Made by a program: the position numbers and the translations under genes. From Calothrix sp. NIES-4101 (GTDB lineage: Bacteria; Cyanobacteriota; Cyanobacteriia; Cyanobacteriales; Nostocaceae): 64,000 bases of DNA. The notes under the pieces were generated by a model. It did no database searches. It was not told the DNA's origin and saw nothing but the letters and a program-made list of their open reading frames with translations. The stretch spans positions 2,294,001 through 2,358,000 of the forward strand of contig AP018280.1 in the NCBI GenBank assembly GCA_004296455.1. Reading direction: 5' to 3'. Below are positions 19,859 to 30,537 of this stretch, one piece after another. How positions within the stretch are numbered: the first letter of the stretch is position 1; each line of letters starts with the position of its first letter.

Positions 19859-20130
19859 GATAATTTTGGGAATGGGAAAATGGGTAAAGTTTCAGAGGAT
19901 GGGGTGGAGTAGAAATAATTATTTTAACTTCATAATTTTGACCTGGCGGAACTGAATCAGCTATTGTTGCTGTCAGTTCAGATGCATCTAAAATAGTAAT
20001 ACATTAGTAATACACATTCGCTTTTGGGACTGACAGGAAATTTTGGGAATTATACCAAATCTTTCATGCTTATCCTCTTTCTGTTCTCACTCTGCGTATT
20101 TCTAGCTCTCCTTACCCTTTTCCCACTCCC

Positions 20131-20868
20131 TTATCTTTTCTGGGCGACAACCAATGCTGATACTCCAAATGGCAAACTCAATTTACCCATAAAATGACGT
20201 TCGCTAGCAAATAGGAAAGCTAAAAACTGATTAACTAGGGGTGATGGCACACTTAAGTCGTTGCTAATTTGAGATTTTTTTTCTAGTTTGAGGAATTTCT
20301 GTAATAAACGCACTCCAGCAACGAGCGGAAACAAGAAAGTATTAAAGTAACTACTGTAACGGATAGAAAAATCTGCTTGACGGACAACTTTTTGTAAACC
20401 CCGTAAACGATAGCGACGTTTGTGATGGTTGATATCGTCGTGATGACTCCACAAAAATTGATATGCCGGCACAGTTAATATTATCCAACCACCAGGTTTT
20501 AAATGCGATCGCAATGCCGACAGTGCAGCCAAATCATTATCTAAATGTTCAATCACATCAAACGCCACAATTAAATCATACTCACCTGCAAACGGAATTT
20601 GATCCGGCAAACTTCCCAACCTCACAGAGGTAACTTGACGCTGATTGGCAAACTCACAAGCGGTTGCATCCAATTCCATTGCGGAAACTTCACCATGACG
20701 CGCCAGCATTCGTAAGTTCCCACCTGTTCCACATCCAGCTTCGAGAATTTTCGCATCTATCGGCAGATGTATTTTGCGAATAACTCTGTCAAGTATCTGA
20801 CGACGGGCAACAAACCACCAATGTTTATCTTCGACAGTTGCGTATTGTAGATAAAAGTCTTTTTCCAT
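20131..20868 (-). CDS. Class I SAM-dependent methyltransferase
   Basis: A 245-residue cytosolic protein with the Rossmann-fold SAM-binding motif I ILEAGCGTGGNLRML (about residues 40-54), the acidic end of strand 2 (MELDA) and motif IV DLIVAFDVIEHLDND (about 96-110). This is the UbiE/Methyltransf_11 type. A C-terminal part of about 90 residues with hydrophobic stretches follows. The substrate is unknown. Its position upstream of the GT2 gene on the same strand suggests a role in modifying a glycan or lipid. A 270-base gap separates the two, so co-transcription is possible but not shown. Confidence 0.83.
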   Translation of the reverse strand: MEKDFYLQYATVEDKHWWFVARRQILDRVIRKIHLPIDAKILEAGCGTGGNLRMLARHGEVSAMELDATACEFANQRQVTSVRLGSLPDQIPFAGEYDLIVAFDVIEHLDNDLAALSALRSHLKPGGWIILTVPAYQFLWSHHDDINHHKRRYRLRGLQKVVRQADFSIRYSSYFNTFLFPLVAGVRLLQKFLKLEKKSQISNDLSVPSPLVNQFLAFLFASERHFMGKLSLPFGVSALVVAQKR

Positions 20869-20913
20869 AAATGATCAGAACTTACCACACTCTCGGAAAA
20901 AAAATAAAAGCCA

Positions 20914-20999
20914 ATCGGGTTTTTCTCATTGAGAAAACCCGGTCTCTGGGATTTACTATGCTGAATGAGGATTCTGCATAGCAGAGAAACCGGGTTTTA
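20914..20999. repeat. Nested palindromic intergenic repeat
   Basis: A CGGGTTTT...AAAACCCG hairpin (about 20916-20941) is followed by a second arm with AGAGAAACCGGGTTTT (20983-20998), which pairs back to AAAACCCGG. A CTATGC/GCATAG pair lies inside. AACCGGGTTT palindromes are widespread intergenic repeats in cyanobacteria. This one lies between the end of the glutamate synthase gene and the start of the methyltransferase gene and may also act as a terminator. Confidence 0.65.
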
Positions 21000-21040
21000 A
21001 AAACTTCTTAGAGTTGGCAACAGGGAGAGGTTATGCAATC

Positions 21041-24000
21041 CTAAACAGGGCTTAATTCCTTTTCATACTGGGGATTTGCTTCGGGACCATCAGCTTCTGA
21101 CGGTGGCACAACTTGCCAGAATTTTGCTAGGTATTCTTGCCAGTTTGCCAAAATCATTTTTGCTTTTGGTGAACCTGTGCGTTCTACATGTGCCTGAATC
21201 AAGTCTTGGAGTTGCTTTTCTCCAGCTTGGGTAGTTATCCTTTGAATCTTGACGATTTCCGGGTTGACTAATTCGGAAAAACCACCAGATTCATCCAAGA
21301 AGTATCCTAGTCCTCCTGTCATCCCAGCAGCAACGTTACGTCCGACTTTACCCAGGACAACAACTACACCACCCGTCATGTATTCGCAACAGTGGTCTCC
21401 TGCTCCTTCAATCACCGCCGTTGCTTGGGAATTACGCACCGCAAAACGTTCCCCTGCTAACCCATTAGCGTACAAGTATCCACCTGTCGCCCCATACAAA
21501 CAGGTATTGCCAATAATCACATTTTGTGATGGGTCATATGTGGCATTGGCATGAGGTTTGATGATGATTTCACCACCATTCATCCCTTTACCGACATAGT
21601 CGTTTGCCTCCCCTTCGAGAGTCAAAATCATTCCCGGCAAGTTAAATGCACCAAAGCTTTGTCCAACGCTACCATTGAAGTTGAGGTTGATTTGCCCCTC
21701 AAAACCATTGTCACCGTATTGGGATGCGATCGCACCTGCTAGTCTAGCTCCCACGGTGCGATCGGTGTTGACGATTTTGATGTTTTTAGTGATGCTGGAT
21801 TGGTTGCGAATGGTGGCTTGAATCTCTGCATCAGCAAGTAATTGGTCATCAATGACATCTCCGTTGCTGTGGACGACTTCGTGCTGTAACCAAGTCCGGT
21901 TTTCGCGAGTATCGGGAAGCTTTAACAAGCAATCAAGGTTGAGTGCCTCGGTTTTGGTTAAACTTGCACCGGCACGGGTTGTCAATAAGTCTGCGCGTCC
22001 GACAACATCGACCAGGGAACGATAACCTAGACGTGCCAGCAAACTCCGAACTTCTTCAGCAATGAAATAGAAGAAATTCACGACATGTTCGGGCATCCCA
22101 TTAAAGCGTTTCCGCAGTTCTTCTTTTTGGGAAGCGACACCGACAGGGCAATTATTGGTGTGGCAAATCCGCGCCATAATACAACCTTCGGCAATCATGG
22201 CAATGGAACCAAAACCGTATTCTTCGGCACCCATTAATGCACCTATCAATACGTCCCAACCACTCTTCAAACCACCATCAACCCGGAGAATGACTCTGTC
22301 GCGCAGTTGATTTTCCATCAGGACGCGGTGAACCTCTGTTAATCCGAGTTCCCACGGAGAACCTGCGTGTTTAATTGAACTTAGTGGAGATGCGCCTGTA
22401 CCACCATCATGTCCGGAAATTTGGATGATGTCGGCGTTGGCTTTGGCTACCCCAGCCGCGATGGTGCCGATACCAATTTCCGCAACTAACTTCACCGAAA
22501 CCTGTGCTTGGGGGTTAATTTGGTGCAGGTCAAAAATTAGCTGTGCCAAATCTTCAATCGAATAAATATCATGGTGCGGTGGCGGTGAAATCAATGTGAC
22601 ACCAGCTTTAGAACGTCGCAACATGGCGATGTAGGGACTAACTTTTGCACCTGGTAACTGTCCACCTTCACCCGGTTTTGCACCTTGAGCAATTTTAATT
22701 TCGATTTGCTTGGCACTCATTAAGTATTCAGGTGTCACTCCAAACCGTCCCGATGCGACTTGCTTAATGGAACTAGTCGCAGTGTCGCCATTCCGCAACC
22801 CTTTCAGATGCGGGAGGATTTGCGATCGCCCATCTTTGACATCATCGACAACTTTGTAGCGTACGGGGTCTTCACCACCTTCACCAGAGTTAGATTTACC
22901 ACCAATGCGATTCATGGCGATCGCCAGAGTTTCGTGGGCTTCCCGCGATAATGCCCCTAAGGACATGCCACCAGTACAGAAGCGCTTGACGATTTCGCTG
23001 ACAGGTTCCACTTCTTCAATCGGGATGGGCTGGCGATCGCTCTGGAAGTCGAGTAAATCCCGTAATGCAGTTACAGGACGGTTTTCCAGGTGTTTCTGGT
23101 AAACTTCGTAATGGTCATATTGCTTGCCATCAACAGCTTTGTGTAGCGCTTTCGCCAGTTCGGGGCTGTTCATATGGTACTCGCCACCGGGGCGATATTG
23201 AACAAAACCCAAGTTTTCTAACTTCTTAATGTTGATTTCCGGGAAGGCTTTGCAGTGGAATGATAAGACTTCCTGAGCGAGTTCCCGGATACTCAAACCA
23301 CCAACACGGGAGGTTGTACCCCGGAATCCTAACTCTAATAAATCCGCACCAATCCCTATGGCTTCAAAGATTTGGGCTGCTTGATAACTAGCCAGCAAAG
23401 AAATACCCATCTTCGAGAGAATCTTCAATAAACCGGCTTCGACAGCTTTACGGTAATTCTTCTGGGATTTCTCCAAGCTCATCGCCGCAATCTTACCCCG
23501 TTCCATAAATTGCTGGGTTCTGGGGTCTGCCCACCAATCCTCTACGGTTGCCAATGTCATGTAAGGACAAACCGCATCAGTACCGTAGCCAATTAGACAG
23601 GCAAAATGATGCGTACTCCAACACTGAGCAGTATTAACGACAAGGGATGTTTTGGTTCTTAAGCCTTGTTGAATCAGGTAATGGTGAACTGCACCGACTG
23701 CAAGTAGGGGAGGAATATAGGTATTTTCGGCGCTGGCACCTGTGTGGTTTTGGTCACTGAGAATTAAAATCTCCACACCCGATTTCACGGCATTTGCGGC
23801 TTGTATTTGTAATGCTTCCACTGCCGCTTTTAAGCCATCGGGACCGGAGGAAATAGTAAACAGGGTTGATAATTCTTGGGTTTGGAAGGATGACTTTTGA
23901 ATCGCGGTTAATTCATGGATCAGTAAAACAGGTGAATCCAATTTTAACCGTCGGGCATATTCGGCTTTCGGGTCGAGTAAATTACCCCTTGCCCCTAATT

Positions 24001-25789
24001 CCACCTTCAATGACATTACCAAACTTTCCCGTAATGGGTCAATTGGGGGGTTTGTCACCTGGGCAAACCTTTGTTTGAAATAGTCGTATAGTAGGTGCGG
24101 TTTTGTCGATAGTACCGCTAGGGGGATATCGTCGCCCATGCAAAATGTCGGTTCTTTGCCATCCTGCGCCATTGGCTGGATAATCATTTCCACATCTTCA
24201 GTGGTGTAACCAAAGGCTGTTTGCTGACGCAGGAGGGCTTGACGGTCGATAGTTACTTGTCCTCTGTCATTGATGGCTTTACCATTTCCATTGACTGATG
24301 ACAAATGACCATTGCCATTGACTGATGACACATGACCATTGCCATTGCCATTGCCAGCGACTAATGTGTTGAGGTCTTGACGATATTGACGCAACCATTC
24401 ACCGTAGGGTCGTTGCTTGGCAATACGCTGCTTAATCTCCCAATTTTTCAAGACTTCGTGACTGTCCAAGTCAACTGCGATCGCTTGCCCTGGGCCTAAG
24501 CGACCTTTTTCCACTATATCTTCTTCGGGAAATTCAACTACACCCGCTTCCGATGCCACAACTATGTAGTCATCTTTGGTGATACAGTAACGAGCAGGTC
24601 TTAAACCATTGCGATCGAGGGTTGCTCCAACTTTTTGCCCATCACTAAACACCAGCAAGGCTGGGCCATCCCAAGCTTCTTGCATTCCACTGTAGTATTC
24701 GTAAAAATCGACAATCTCTGGGTAATTACGTAGGTCTGGCTGATTATTATATGCTTCCGGCACCATGATCATGAGTGCTTCTAAGGGGCTACGTCCCGAT
24801 CGCACCATTACCTCAAAGACATTATCTAATGTTGCCGAGTCGCTATTATCAATTTGTACAAAGGGTTTGAGTTCGTCAAAGCGGTTTTCCCAAATGGGAT
24901 GATTCAAACTGGATTCACGCGCTGTCATCCAGTTAATATTACCTAACAAAGTATTAATTTCGCCATTATGACCTAACAACCGCATTGGTTGGGCGAGGGG
25001 CCATTTGGGCATAGTATTAGTGCTGAAGCGGCGGTGGTAAACCGCAAAAGCACTGGTAAAAGCTGGATTTTTTAAATCCTCATAAAATTCTCCCAAAACA
25101 GCCGATCGCACCATGCCTTTATAAACAATAGTTCGGCTTGATAGGGAAGCAATGTAAAAGTCTGGGGAGATTTCAGCTACAGCTTTCACTAACCGACGAC
25201 GGGCAATATATAGTTGCCGTTCTAATTCATCACCGCTTTTGTCTGCTGATGTTAATAATACTTGCTGCATTAAAGGCAAGTTTTCACGGGCTTGTATACC
25301 CAATAAATCTGGTTTGACTGGTACTTCTCGCCAGCCTACTACTATTAATTTTTCTTCGGCAGCAACCTGAACAAAAATATTACGTATTTTCTCAGTTAGC
25401 TGTGCATCCTGAGGTAAAAAAAGCATCCCAACAGCATTCCTGCCATTGTTAGTAAAATCTTGATTTAGTGCCGTTAGTAAATGTATTTGATTTGACTCTA
25501 TTGCCTGTTGGAACAACTGCCAAGGAATCGCAGTCAAGACACCTGCACCATCGCCAGAATCGCGATCGGCGCTACAACCACCACGATGCTCTAAACATGT
25601 TAAAGCTGTTAAGGCTTTCTCAATAATTTCATGACTAGCCTGATTTTGACGATGGGCAATAAAGCCTACACCACAAGCATCGCGTTCTTCTACCAACCAT
25701 CTTTGTCCTTGATACATACACCTAGATGAACTATCTGAATTTTCCGCAATTGTCATTGTCTGCTCTTGATTTGTTGACTCGTTATTCAT
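21041..25789 (-). CDS. glsF: Ferredoxin-dependent glutamate synthase
   Basis: A 1582-residue enzyme making two glutamates from glutamine and 2-oxoglutarate with electrons from ferredoxin, the second step of the GS-GOGAT nitrogen-assimilation cycle. The N-terminal class II amidotransferase begins at C39 (DACGVGF) after a cleavable propeptide. The central domain, the FMN synthase domain ([13 protein letters not shown], then [10 protein letters not shown]) and the C-terminal beta-helix follow. The [3Fe-4S] cysteines are spaced CX5CX4C around [10 protein letters not shown]. The insertion before SSIKQVASG, with [11 protein letters not shown], looks like the ferredoxin loop, and no small NADPH subunit lies nearby. 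Both favour the ferredoxin type. An Asn-Gly-rich insert near residues 477-506 is unusual. Confidence 0.93.
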   Translation of the reverse strand: MNNESTNQEQTMTIAENSDSSSRCMYQGQRWLVEERDACGVGFIAHRQNQASHEIIEKALTALTCLEHRGGCSADRDSGDGAGVLTAIPWQLFQQAIESNQIHLLTALNQDFTNNGRNAVGMLFLPQDAQLTEKIRNIFVQVAAEEKLIVVGWREVPVKPDLLGIQARENLPLMQQVLLTSADKSGDELERQLYIARRRLVKAVAEISPDFYIASLSSRTIVYKGMVRSAVLGEFYEDLKNPAFTSAFAVYHRRFSTNTMPKWPLAQPMRLLGHNGEINTLLGNINWMTARESSLNHPIWENRFDELKPFVQIDNSDSATLDNVFEVMVRSGRSPLEALMIMVPEAYNNQPDLRNYPEIVDFYEYYSGMQEAWDGPALLVFSDGQKVGATLDRNGLRPARYCITKDDYIVVASEAGVVEFPEEDIVEKGRLGPGQAIAVDLDSHEVLKNWEIKQRIAKQRPYGEWLRQYRQDLNTLVAGNGNGNGHVSSVNGNGHLSSVNGNGKAINDRGQVTIDRQALLRQQTAFGYTTEDVEMIIQPMAQDGKEPTFCMGDDIPLAVLSTKPHLLYDYFKQRFAQVTNPPIDPLRESLVMSLKVELGARGNLLDPKAEYARRLKLDSPVLLIHELTAIQKSSFQTQELSTLFTISSGPDGLKAAVEALQIQAANAVKSGVEILILSDQNHTGASAENTYIPPLLAVGAVHHYLIQQGLRTKTSLVVNTAQCWSTHHFACLIGYGTDAVCPYMTLATVEDWWADPRTQQFMERGKIAAMSLEKSQKNYRKAVEAGLLKILSKMGISLLASYQAAQIFEAIGIGADLLELGFRGTTSRVGGLSIRELAQEVLSFHCKAFPEINIKKLENLGFVQYRPGGEYHMNSPELAKALHKAVDGKQYDHYEVYQKHLENRPVTALRDLLDFQSDRQPIPIEEVEPVSEIVKRFCTGGMSLGALSREAHETLAIAMNRIGGKSNSGEGGEDPVRYKVVDDVKDGRSQILPHLKGLRNGDTATSSIKQVASGRFGVTPEYLMSAKQIEIKIAQGAKPGEGGQLPGAKVSPYIAMLRRSKAGVTLISPPPHHDIYSIEDLAQLIFDLHQINPQAQVSVKLVAEIGIGTIAAGVAKANADIIQISGHDGGTGASPLSSIKHAGSPWELGLTEVHRVLMENQLRDRVILRVDGGLKSGWDVLIGALMGAEEYGFGSIAMIAEGCIMARICHTNNCPVGVASQKEELRKRFNGMPEHVVNFFYFIAEEVRSLLARLGYRSLVDVVGRADLLTTRAGASLTKTEALNLDCLLKLPDTRENRTWLQHEVVHSNGDVIDDQLLADAEIQATIRNQSSITKNIKIVNTDRTVGARLAGAIASQYGDNGFEGQINLNFNGSVGQSFGAFNLPGMILTLEGEANDYVGKGMNGGEIIIKPHANATYDPSQNVIIGNTCLYGATGGYLYANGLAGERFAVRNSQATAVIEGAGDHCCEYMTGGVVVVLGKVGRNVAAGMTGGLGYFLDESGGFSELVNPEIVKIQRITTQAGEKQLQDLIQAHVERTGSPKAKMILANWQEYLAKFWQVVPPSEADGPEANPQYEKELSPV
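24291..24356 (-). repeat. In-frame tandem repeat inside glsF
   Basis: Two 27-base units (24291-24317 and 24318-24344) differ at one base and are followed by two TTGCCA hexamers. They encode nine-residue units of the NGNGHLSSV type. The array preserves the frame and probably sits in a surface loop between the amidotransferase and central domains. The near-identity of the units suggests recent slippage. Confidence 0.85.
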
Positions 25790-26566
25790 AAACTATCCCT
25801 GATACCAACCCACTGTGATTTTTACCACCTGTTTCGCCAAAGTTTTTTAAACAAAGCAATGGAACACAGTCAATGGAAAATTTTAGTTAATGTCGAAATT
25901 TAGAGAAAAAAAATTCTAACTCCGGGTTTTATTTTTAAACTTTTACCCGTGTTAAAATCATACCGTTATTTTTGGGGTTTACCCTGAGTTCGGCGAACTA
26001 CATTTCTCACCCAAACAATTTTTTATTTACGCCTTCAAACTATGTATTTTCCCAATTTCCTTGTCCCAATCAAAACTGGCTTTCAGGTATAGTCTTTTGT
26101 GACATCCTGAATAAAGTTCGTGTCAAATTTTCACTCGATTATCGAGCTGAAAAGCTTCTCATTCAGCAACAAAATCAGCGTATTACACTACATACCCATT
26201 TGACAATTCCTAACTGTATCTTTTGTTGTTAATCGATTGATGTCGATTATCCTTTGTCACCTGCATTGCTACCAGTTCTACCCCACTTAAGTAGCAACCA
26301 TGAGTGAGGACTGAACATCTTAAGTTCCCAACAATTACCAAGACCGTAGCCAATATTTGGCTTGTAGATATTTGGTTTGCACTAGTGTTGTTAGGTACAT
26401 CTATAGCGCACTTTTAAATTAGGAAAATTACTTTTTTGGCTTACAAGAGACAAAAACCCATATTTACATTAACATGTTCTCGCTTAAAAGTAATGTCATT
26501 ATTTTCTGATATTTCCGAAAATAGCTCGGAAATATCATCAAATCCAGTGTTGACCAAAAACTATCA
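25790..26566. other. Divergent promoter region between glsF and the phosphodiester glycosidase gene
   Basis: 777 AT-rich bases. An 86-codon open frame (25972-26232) has no ribosome binding site or recognisable motif. No unambiguous NtcA box (GTA-N8-TAC) was seen near glsF, though the region should carry its promoter. The notable element is the perfect inverted repeat at 26507-26537. Confidence 0.4.
26507..26537. promoter_or_regulatory. Perfect 12-bp inverted repeat upstream of the glycosidase gene
   Basis: TGATATTTCCGA (26507-26518) and its exact complement TCGGAAATATCA (26526-26537) flank a 7-base spacer. The end is 29 bases before the ATG at 26567. It could be a hairpin in the leader or an operator for a dimeric regulator. 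There is no T-run after it. Confidence 0.5.
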
Positions 26567-28681
26567 ATGCTCAGTAGCAAAAACATAATGCAAAAACCGC
26601 AAAAACACTTAGCTCAGCCTTGCCAGGAAATCCTTCAAAAAGCTAATATCAAGCTTGATCGAAAATGCCTGTTATTAATAATTTCTAGCATACTGTGTTT
26701 AACGACTTACAATCATCCAGCGATCGCGCAAACACAAATTCCTGCCAATCCAGGCATAAAAACACCACCAATTCCCAAGAATCCGAATTTGCCATTATCA
26801 CCAGTAAAAGGTGCGATCGCTAATGGTAATCAAATTGCCCTCAACGGTAGAATTCTTCCAGGTGTCTGGTTTCAACGCCAAACAGGTAAAAACCAAATTA
26901 CTACTCATATTGGGGATGGTTCCTTAAAGCAGTTAATTGGTATAGAACTACTAGATACCAACATTCCCACAAAACAACCAATAAAGTGGTTTTCTGCCAA
27001 TGCCAAACCGCAAATTTTGACAGCCCAATTAGCGGGAAGTTATCGTTATCTAGATATTACAAATTTAGCCACAACAGCAGGCTGGCAAATTAAAGTTCAA
27101 GGTAACGTATTAAATATTACTAGTCCGCCATCAAGAATTACTAACATTGGCGAAGCTAGCTATAGAACAACCATGCAAATGTCGGTAACAAATGAGAAAC
27201 CGCCAGTTCCGAGACAGGTGTCCGAAGCTAAAACAGTTACCATCAATCTTGATCGCCCCACACCTTGGCAAGTGCGCCAAGAACTACCAGTCAAAAGAGT
27301 TGTAGACCCCGATGCTGTGAATCCTCAACCCACAGCCCCTCCCAACCGCGAATGGACAATTATTCTCGATGGAATTGCAGACCCGGCATTAGTTCAGCGT
27401 TACACACCAGTACCACCGCCATCCATTCCTCAACCCAACCCACTTAAACAGCTACCAGTACCCCCCATCACCCCAACTCCACAGCCAGAAACCACTGTCA
27501 CGCAGGTAGAAGTTGTCAATAATCAAACACTGATTCGTGTCAGTGTCCCCTTTGGCTTTGCCCCGCGTATTCAATCGACATCAAACCCATCAGCCCTAAC
27601 TGTAGAAATTCGTCCCGATGCATTATTACCGCGTAATATTACTTGGGCACCAGGGTTACGCTGGCGACAACAATGGGTAAATTTAGGGCAAGATCGCTTC
27701 CCAATTGTTTGGTTAGAAGCAAACCCGCGTAACCTGCAACTAAAACCCATAGTTTCTAATTCCGATACACTCATTGGTACAGCACCCTGGATTCAGACAG
27801 CGCAAAAATACTTAGCAGTAGCTGGTATCAATGGCGGCTTCTTTAACCGTAATAATAGATATCCTTTGGGTGCAATTCGCAGTAACGGGCAATGGTTATC
27901 CAGCCCAATCTTAAATCGAGGTGCGATCGCCTGGAATGACTCTGGGCAATTTTACTTAGGTCGTCTCACTCTCGGAGAAACATTAGTCATCAAAGAAGAT
28001 AATCTCACCTTATCGAGAATGCCGATAAGTAGTGAGCAACCCATACTATTTCTCAATAGTGGCTACGTTCAAAGCGGACTTGCTCGATACACACCAGCCT
28101 GGGGACAGACTTACACACCACTTACTGATAACGAAAGTATAATTGTTGTCGAAAATAACAAAATTACTCGGCAGCTATCTGCAGGTAAAGCTAACGAAAA
28201 CCCCATCCCCATTCCCACTTCTGGCTACTTACTCACCATGCGGGGCAAAGCACCCACAAATTTTACTTTTCCCATTGGAGCCAACGTCAGTATTAAAAGT
28301 GGCACCATTCCCGCCGATTTTAATCGCTACCCCCATATTATTGGTGCAGGACCACTACTAGTACAAAATCGTCAAGTTGTCCTCGATGCCAAAGCTGAAA
28401 AATTTAGTGATGCATTTATTCGTGAAAAAGCCATCCGTAGTGCCATCTGTACAACCTCCAATGGCAATGTAATTATTGCATCCACCCACAACCGTGCCGG
28501 AGGAGCAGGTCCCACCCTCGCCGAAAACGCCCGACTAATGCAGCAAATGGGCTGTATCAATGCCCTCAATTTAGACGGAGGAAGTTCTACCAGTCTCTAC
28601 TTAGGCGGACAACTAATTGATCGTTCCCCCAGTACCGCAGCCCGTGTTCATAATGGGATTGGTATTTTCTTCAAAAAATAG
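26567..28681 (+). CDS. Secreted phosphodiester glycosidase family protein (NAGPA domain)
   Basis: A 704-residue exported protein. A hydrophobic signal segment (about residues 34-55) ends in an AIAQ cleavage-like site. An N-terminal module with NGRILPGVWF and a WFSANAKPQIL segment resembles copper-amine-oxidase-N-like stress modules. A Pro-rich linker (about 225-310) follows. The C-terminal NAGPA domain carries INGGFFNRNNRYPLGAI, GAGPLLVQNR, and the conserved end with AICTTSNGNVI and LNLDGGSSTSLYL. The family cleaves sugar phosphodiesters, and bacterial members are linked to exopolysaccharide processing. An alternative ATG at 26588 would only shorten the cytosolic leader. Neither start has a clear Shine-Dalgarno. 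Confidence 0.85.
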   Translation: MLSSKNIMQKPQKHLAQPCQEILQKANIKLDRKCLLLIISSILCLTTYNHPAIAQTQIPANPGIKTPPIPKNPNLPLSPVKGAIANGNQIALNGRILPGVWFQRQTGKNQITTHIGDGSLKQLIGIELLDTNIPTKQPIKWFSANAKPQILTAQLAGSYRYLDITNLATTAGWQIKVQGNVLNITSPPSRITNIGEASYRTTMQMSVTNEKPPVPRQVSEAKTVTINLDRPTPWQVRQELPVKRVVDPDAVNPQPTAPPNREWTIILDGIADPALVQRYTPVPPPSIPQPNPLKQLPVPPITPTPQPETTVTQVEVVNNQTLIRVSVPFGFAPRIQSTSNPSALTVEIRPDALLPRNITWAPGLRWRQQWVNLGQDRFPIVWLEANPRNLQLKPIVSNSDTLIGTAPWIQTAQKYLAVAGINGGFFNRNNRYPLGAIRSNGQWLSSPILNRGAIAWNDSGQFYLGRLTLGETLVIKEDNLTLSRMPISSEQPILFLNSGYVQSGLARYTPAWGQTYTPLTDNESIIVVENNKITRQLSAGKANENPIPIPTSGYLLTMRGKAPTNFTFPIGANVSIKSGTIPADFNRYPHIIGAGPLLVQNRQVVLDAKAEKFSDAFIREKAIRSAICTTSNGNVIIASTHNRAGGAGPTLAENARLMQQMGCINALNLDGGSSTSLYLGGQLIDRSPSTAARVHNGIGIFFKK

Positions 28682-28939
28682 AGAGAACTCAGTAATTCCC
28701 CCTCAGAACTGTCTTTGTAAAAACATCAAAATAAGTTTTGATTAAGTTCATGAAGAATTGGTATAGACACAGTAAATATGTCAGGTGTTGATTACACTGC
28801 CTCTTGTGATTTTGCTATGTTTACCAAAAGTGGCTGAATTGCTGATTTGTACGGTTGCGATATTGTGTCTTTTTTTTTCATCAATTGATTATGTAATTAA
28901 TTGGCTCATCACGTTATGTCCCCCAGAAAAGAGGTAACA

Positions 28940-29356
28940 ATGGCTCAAGAAACAGCGCAGGTAAACACAATGCCCCTTCCAACTTCTGTAACTCCCCGAG
29001 GTGTAGCAGCTACAGAGTTGCGTCCTTGGGGATCATTCACAATTTTGGAAGAAGGACGAGGTTATAAAATTAAGCGTATCGAAGTTAAACCAGGACATCG
29101 TCTCAGCTTGCAAATGCACCATCACCGCAGCGAACATTGGATTGTTGTTTCTGGAACTGCTAAAGTTGTGTGTGGTGATGCAGAAGTGCTTCTTAGCAAT
29201 AACCAATCTACCTATGTTCCTCAATGTACAGCACATCGTTTAGAGAATCCTGGTGTCATCCCTCTGGTCTTGATTGAGGTACAGAATGGGGAATACTTAG
29301 GCGAAGATGATATTGTTCGCTACCAAGATGATTATGCTCGGACTGAGAAGAAGTAA
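28940..29356 (+). CDS. Cupin protein of the type II mannose-6-phosphate isomerase family
   Basis: A 138-residue single-domain cupin equal to the C-terminal isomerase domain of bifunctional ManC/AlgA proteins, without the nucleotidyltransferase half. RPWGSFTILEEG, the metal motif QMHHHRSEHWIVVSG and the second motif VPQCTAHRLENPG are intact. It probably interconverts mannose-6-phosphate and fructose-6-phosphate, or binds a related sugar. The ATG at 28940 has a GAGG box at the right distance. Upstream in-frame codons (from 28901) lack one. Its neighbour also acts on glycans, which fits a sugar-nucleotide supply role, but the two are 258 bases apart. Confidence 0.85.
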   Translation: MAQETAQVNTMPLPTSVTPRGVAATELRPWGSFTILEEGRGYKIKRIEVKPGHRLSLQMHHHRSEHWIVVSGTAKVVCGDAEVLLSNNQSTYVPQCTAHRLENPGVIPLVLIEVQNGEYLGEDDIVRYQDDYARTEKK

Positions 29357-29396
29357 TTATTCCTGAGGAAAATGGTCATCAGGTAATATGCTGCCC

Positions 29397-29431
29397 ATAG
29401 CAGTTAGTTTTGCTTAAAAGCTAACTGCTAT
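29397..29431. terminator. Strong hairpin after the cupin gene
   Basis: Perfect 11-bp arms ATAGCAGTTAG (29397-29407) and CTAACTGCTAT (29421-29431) enclose a 13-base loop, 40 bases after the stop. The T-run expected of an intrinsic terminator is lacking, so it may be a 3' end stabiliser. Confidence 0.5.
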
Positions 29432-29621
29432 CACTTTGAAGTGAGGAAGTATAACTGAAAATTTTTATTGTTGCCTATCCTGAGTTACAAGATATTTTCG
29501 CAATTGCTTTTGAGCATAAATATTTGGAATAATGTATGGTCAGCCATCTGCAAGCTTAGAATCGAAGATGGGATTTTTAATGACCCATTTTTAGAGCGAA
29601 ATTTATTTTGCCATTTAACTT

Positions 29622-29957
29622 ATGATTAGCATTAGCCCCACTGCGATCGCCGAAATTAAACGAATGCAGTCAAAACAGCAAAAATCAGACATTTGGTTTC
29701 GTTTAACCGTAAAATCTGGTGGCTGTTTTGGATTATTTTACGATCTATCATTTACAGAAAATCTGGCAGACAGCGAACGTACTTTCAACTGTAATGGCAT
29801 CCAAGTGGCGATCGATACCGAAAACCTCACTTATCTGAACGGGTTAACCCTCGATTACTCAGAAGACCTCGTCGGCGGTGGTTTTCGCTTCCACAACCCA
29901 CAAGCCACATCAATTTGCGGCTGTGGCAATTCTTTTTCGCTAGATAACAATGAATAA
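29622..29957 (+). CDS. HesB/IscA/ErpA-family iron-sulfur cluster assembly protein
   Basis: A 111-residue A-type carrier. The three ligand cysteines are C35 in the GGCFG segment and C99/C101 in the CGCG end motif. The fold segments (ISISPTAIAEI near the start, GFRFHNP before the end) fit IscA. It should accept Fe-S clusters from the SUF system and pass them to apoproteins. The C-terminus continues nine residues past the motif, slightly longer than usual. It lies 196 bases before rpsL on the same strand, so read-through into the ribosomal cluster is possible. Confidence 0.88.
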   Translation: MISISPTAIAEIKRMQSKQQKSDIWFRLTVKSGGCFGLFYDLSFTENLADSERTFNCNGIQVAIDTENLTYLNGLTLDYSEDLVGGGFRFHNPQATSICGCGNSFSLDNNE

Positions 29958-30153
29958 TCGGCAATTCTCAATTAGTTTCCTACTCTCATGCGGATTTGTT
30001 CCAGAAAGCAAGTTAAAAATTAATCATCAAAACCCCAGTGATAGCAGCATTTAAGCCCTGATCTTAAAAATTAATTTGCAAAACAATCTTCAAAACGATA
30101 TAATCAGGATTTGTTAAAACTTAGACCACAAACAGCTTTATTCGCTGTAACTC

Positions 30154-30537
30154 ATGCCAACCATACAGCAGCTTATCAGAACCGAACGCGAAAAAGCGCG
30201 TCAGAAAACTAAGTCGCCAGCTCTGAAACAATGCCCGCAACGTCGGGGAGTTTGTACCAGAGTCTACACGACAACTCCGAAAAAACCGAACTCAGCGTTG
30301 CGTAAAGTCGCGCGGGTTCGTTTAACCTCTGGCTTTGAAGTCACAGCCTACATTCCCGGTATTGGTCATAACTTACAGGAACACTCGGTTGTGATGATTC
30401 GCGGTGGTCGGGTTAAGGATTTACCCGGTGTCAGATACCACATTATTCGCGGTACATTAGATACTGCTGGGGTCAAAGACCGTAAGCAAGGCCGTTCTAA
30501 GTACGGAACCAAGCGTCCCAAACCAGCTAAGGCTTAA
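30154..30537 (+). CDS. rpsL: 30S ribosomal protein S12
   Basis: A 127-residue decoding-centre protein and first gene of the str-type cluster. The conserved [17 protein letters not shown] and [13 protein letters not shown] segments carry the lysines and proline where streptomycin-resistance changes occur in other bacteria, here in wild-type form. The basic tail ends in KRPKPAKA. Length is normal for cyanobacteria. A gap of almost 500 bases, not the usual few dozen, separates it from rpsG. Confidence 0.98.
   Translation: MPTIQQLIRTEREKARQKTKSPALKQCPQRRGVCTRVYTTTPKKPNSALRKVARVRLTSGFEVTAYIPGIGHNLQEHSVVMIRGGRVKDLPGVRYHIIRGTLDTAGVKDRKQGRSKYGTKRPKPAKA

Noticed and set aside
24291-24356. Direct repeats considered as a CRISPR-like array
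   Set aside because: The units are directly adjacent without spacers, in frame, and encode a repeated peptide in glsF.
21041-25789. NADPH-type glutamate synthase large subunit (GltB)
   Set aside because: A ferredoxin-loop-like insertion is present and no GltD-like gene lies nearby, so the ferredoxin-dependent type is preferred.
25972-26232. 86-codon frame between glsF and the glycosidase gene
   Set aside because: AT-rich composition, no ribosome binding site, no motif. More likely divergent promoter sequence.
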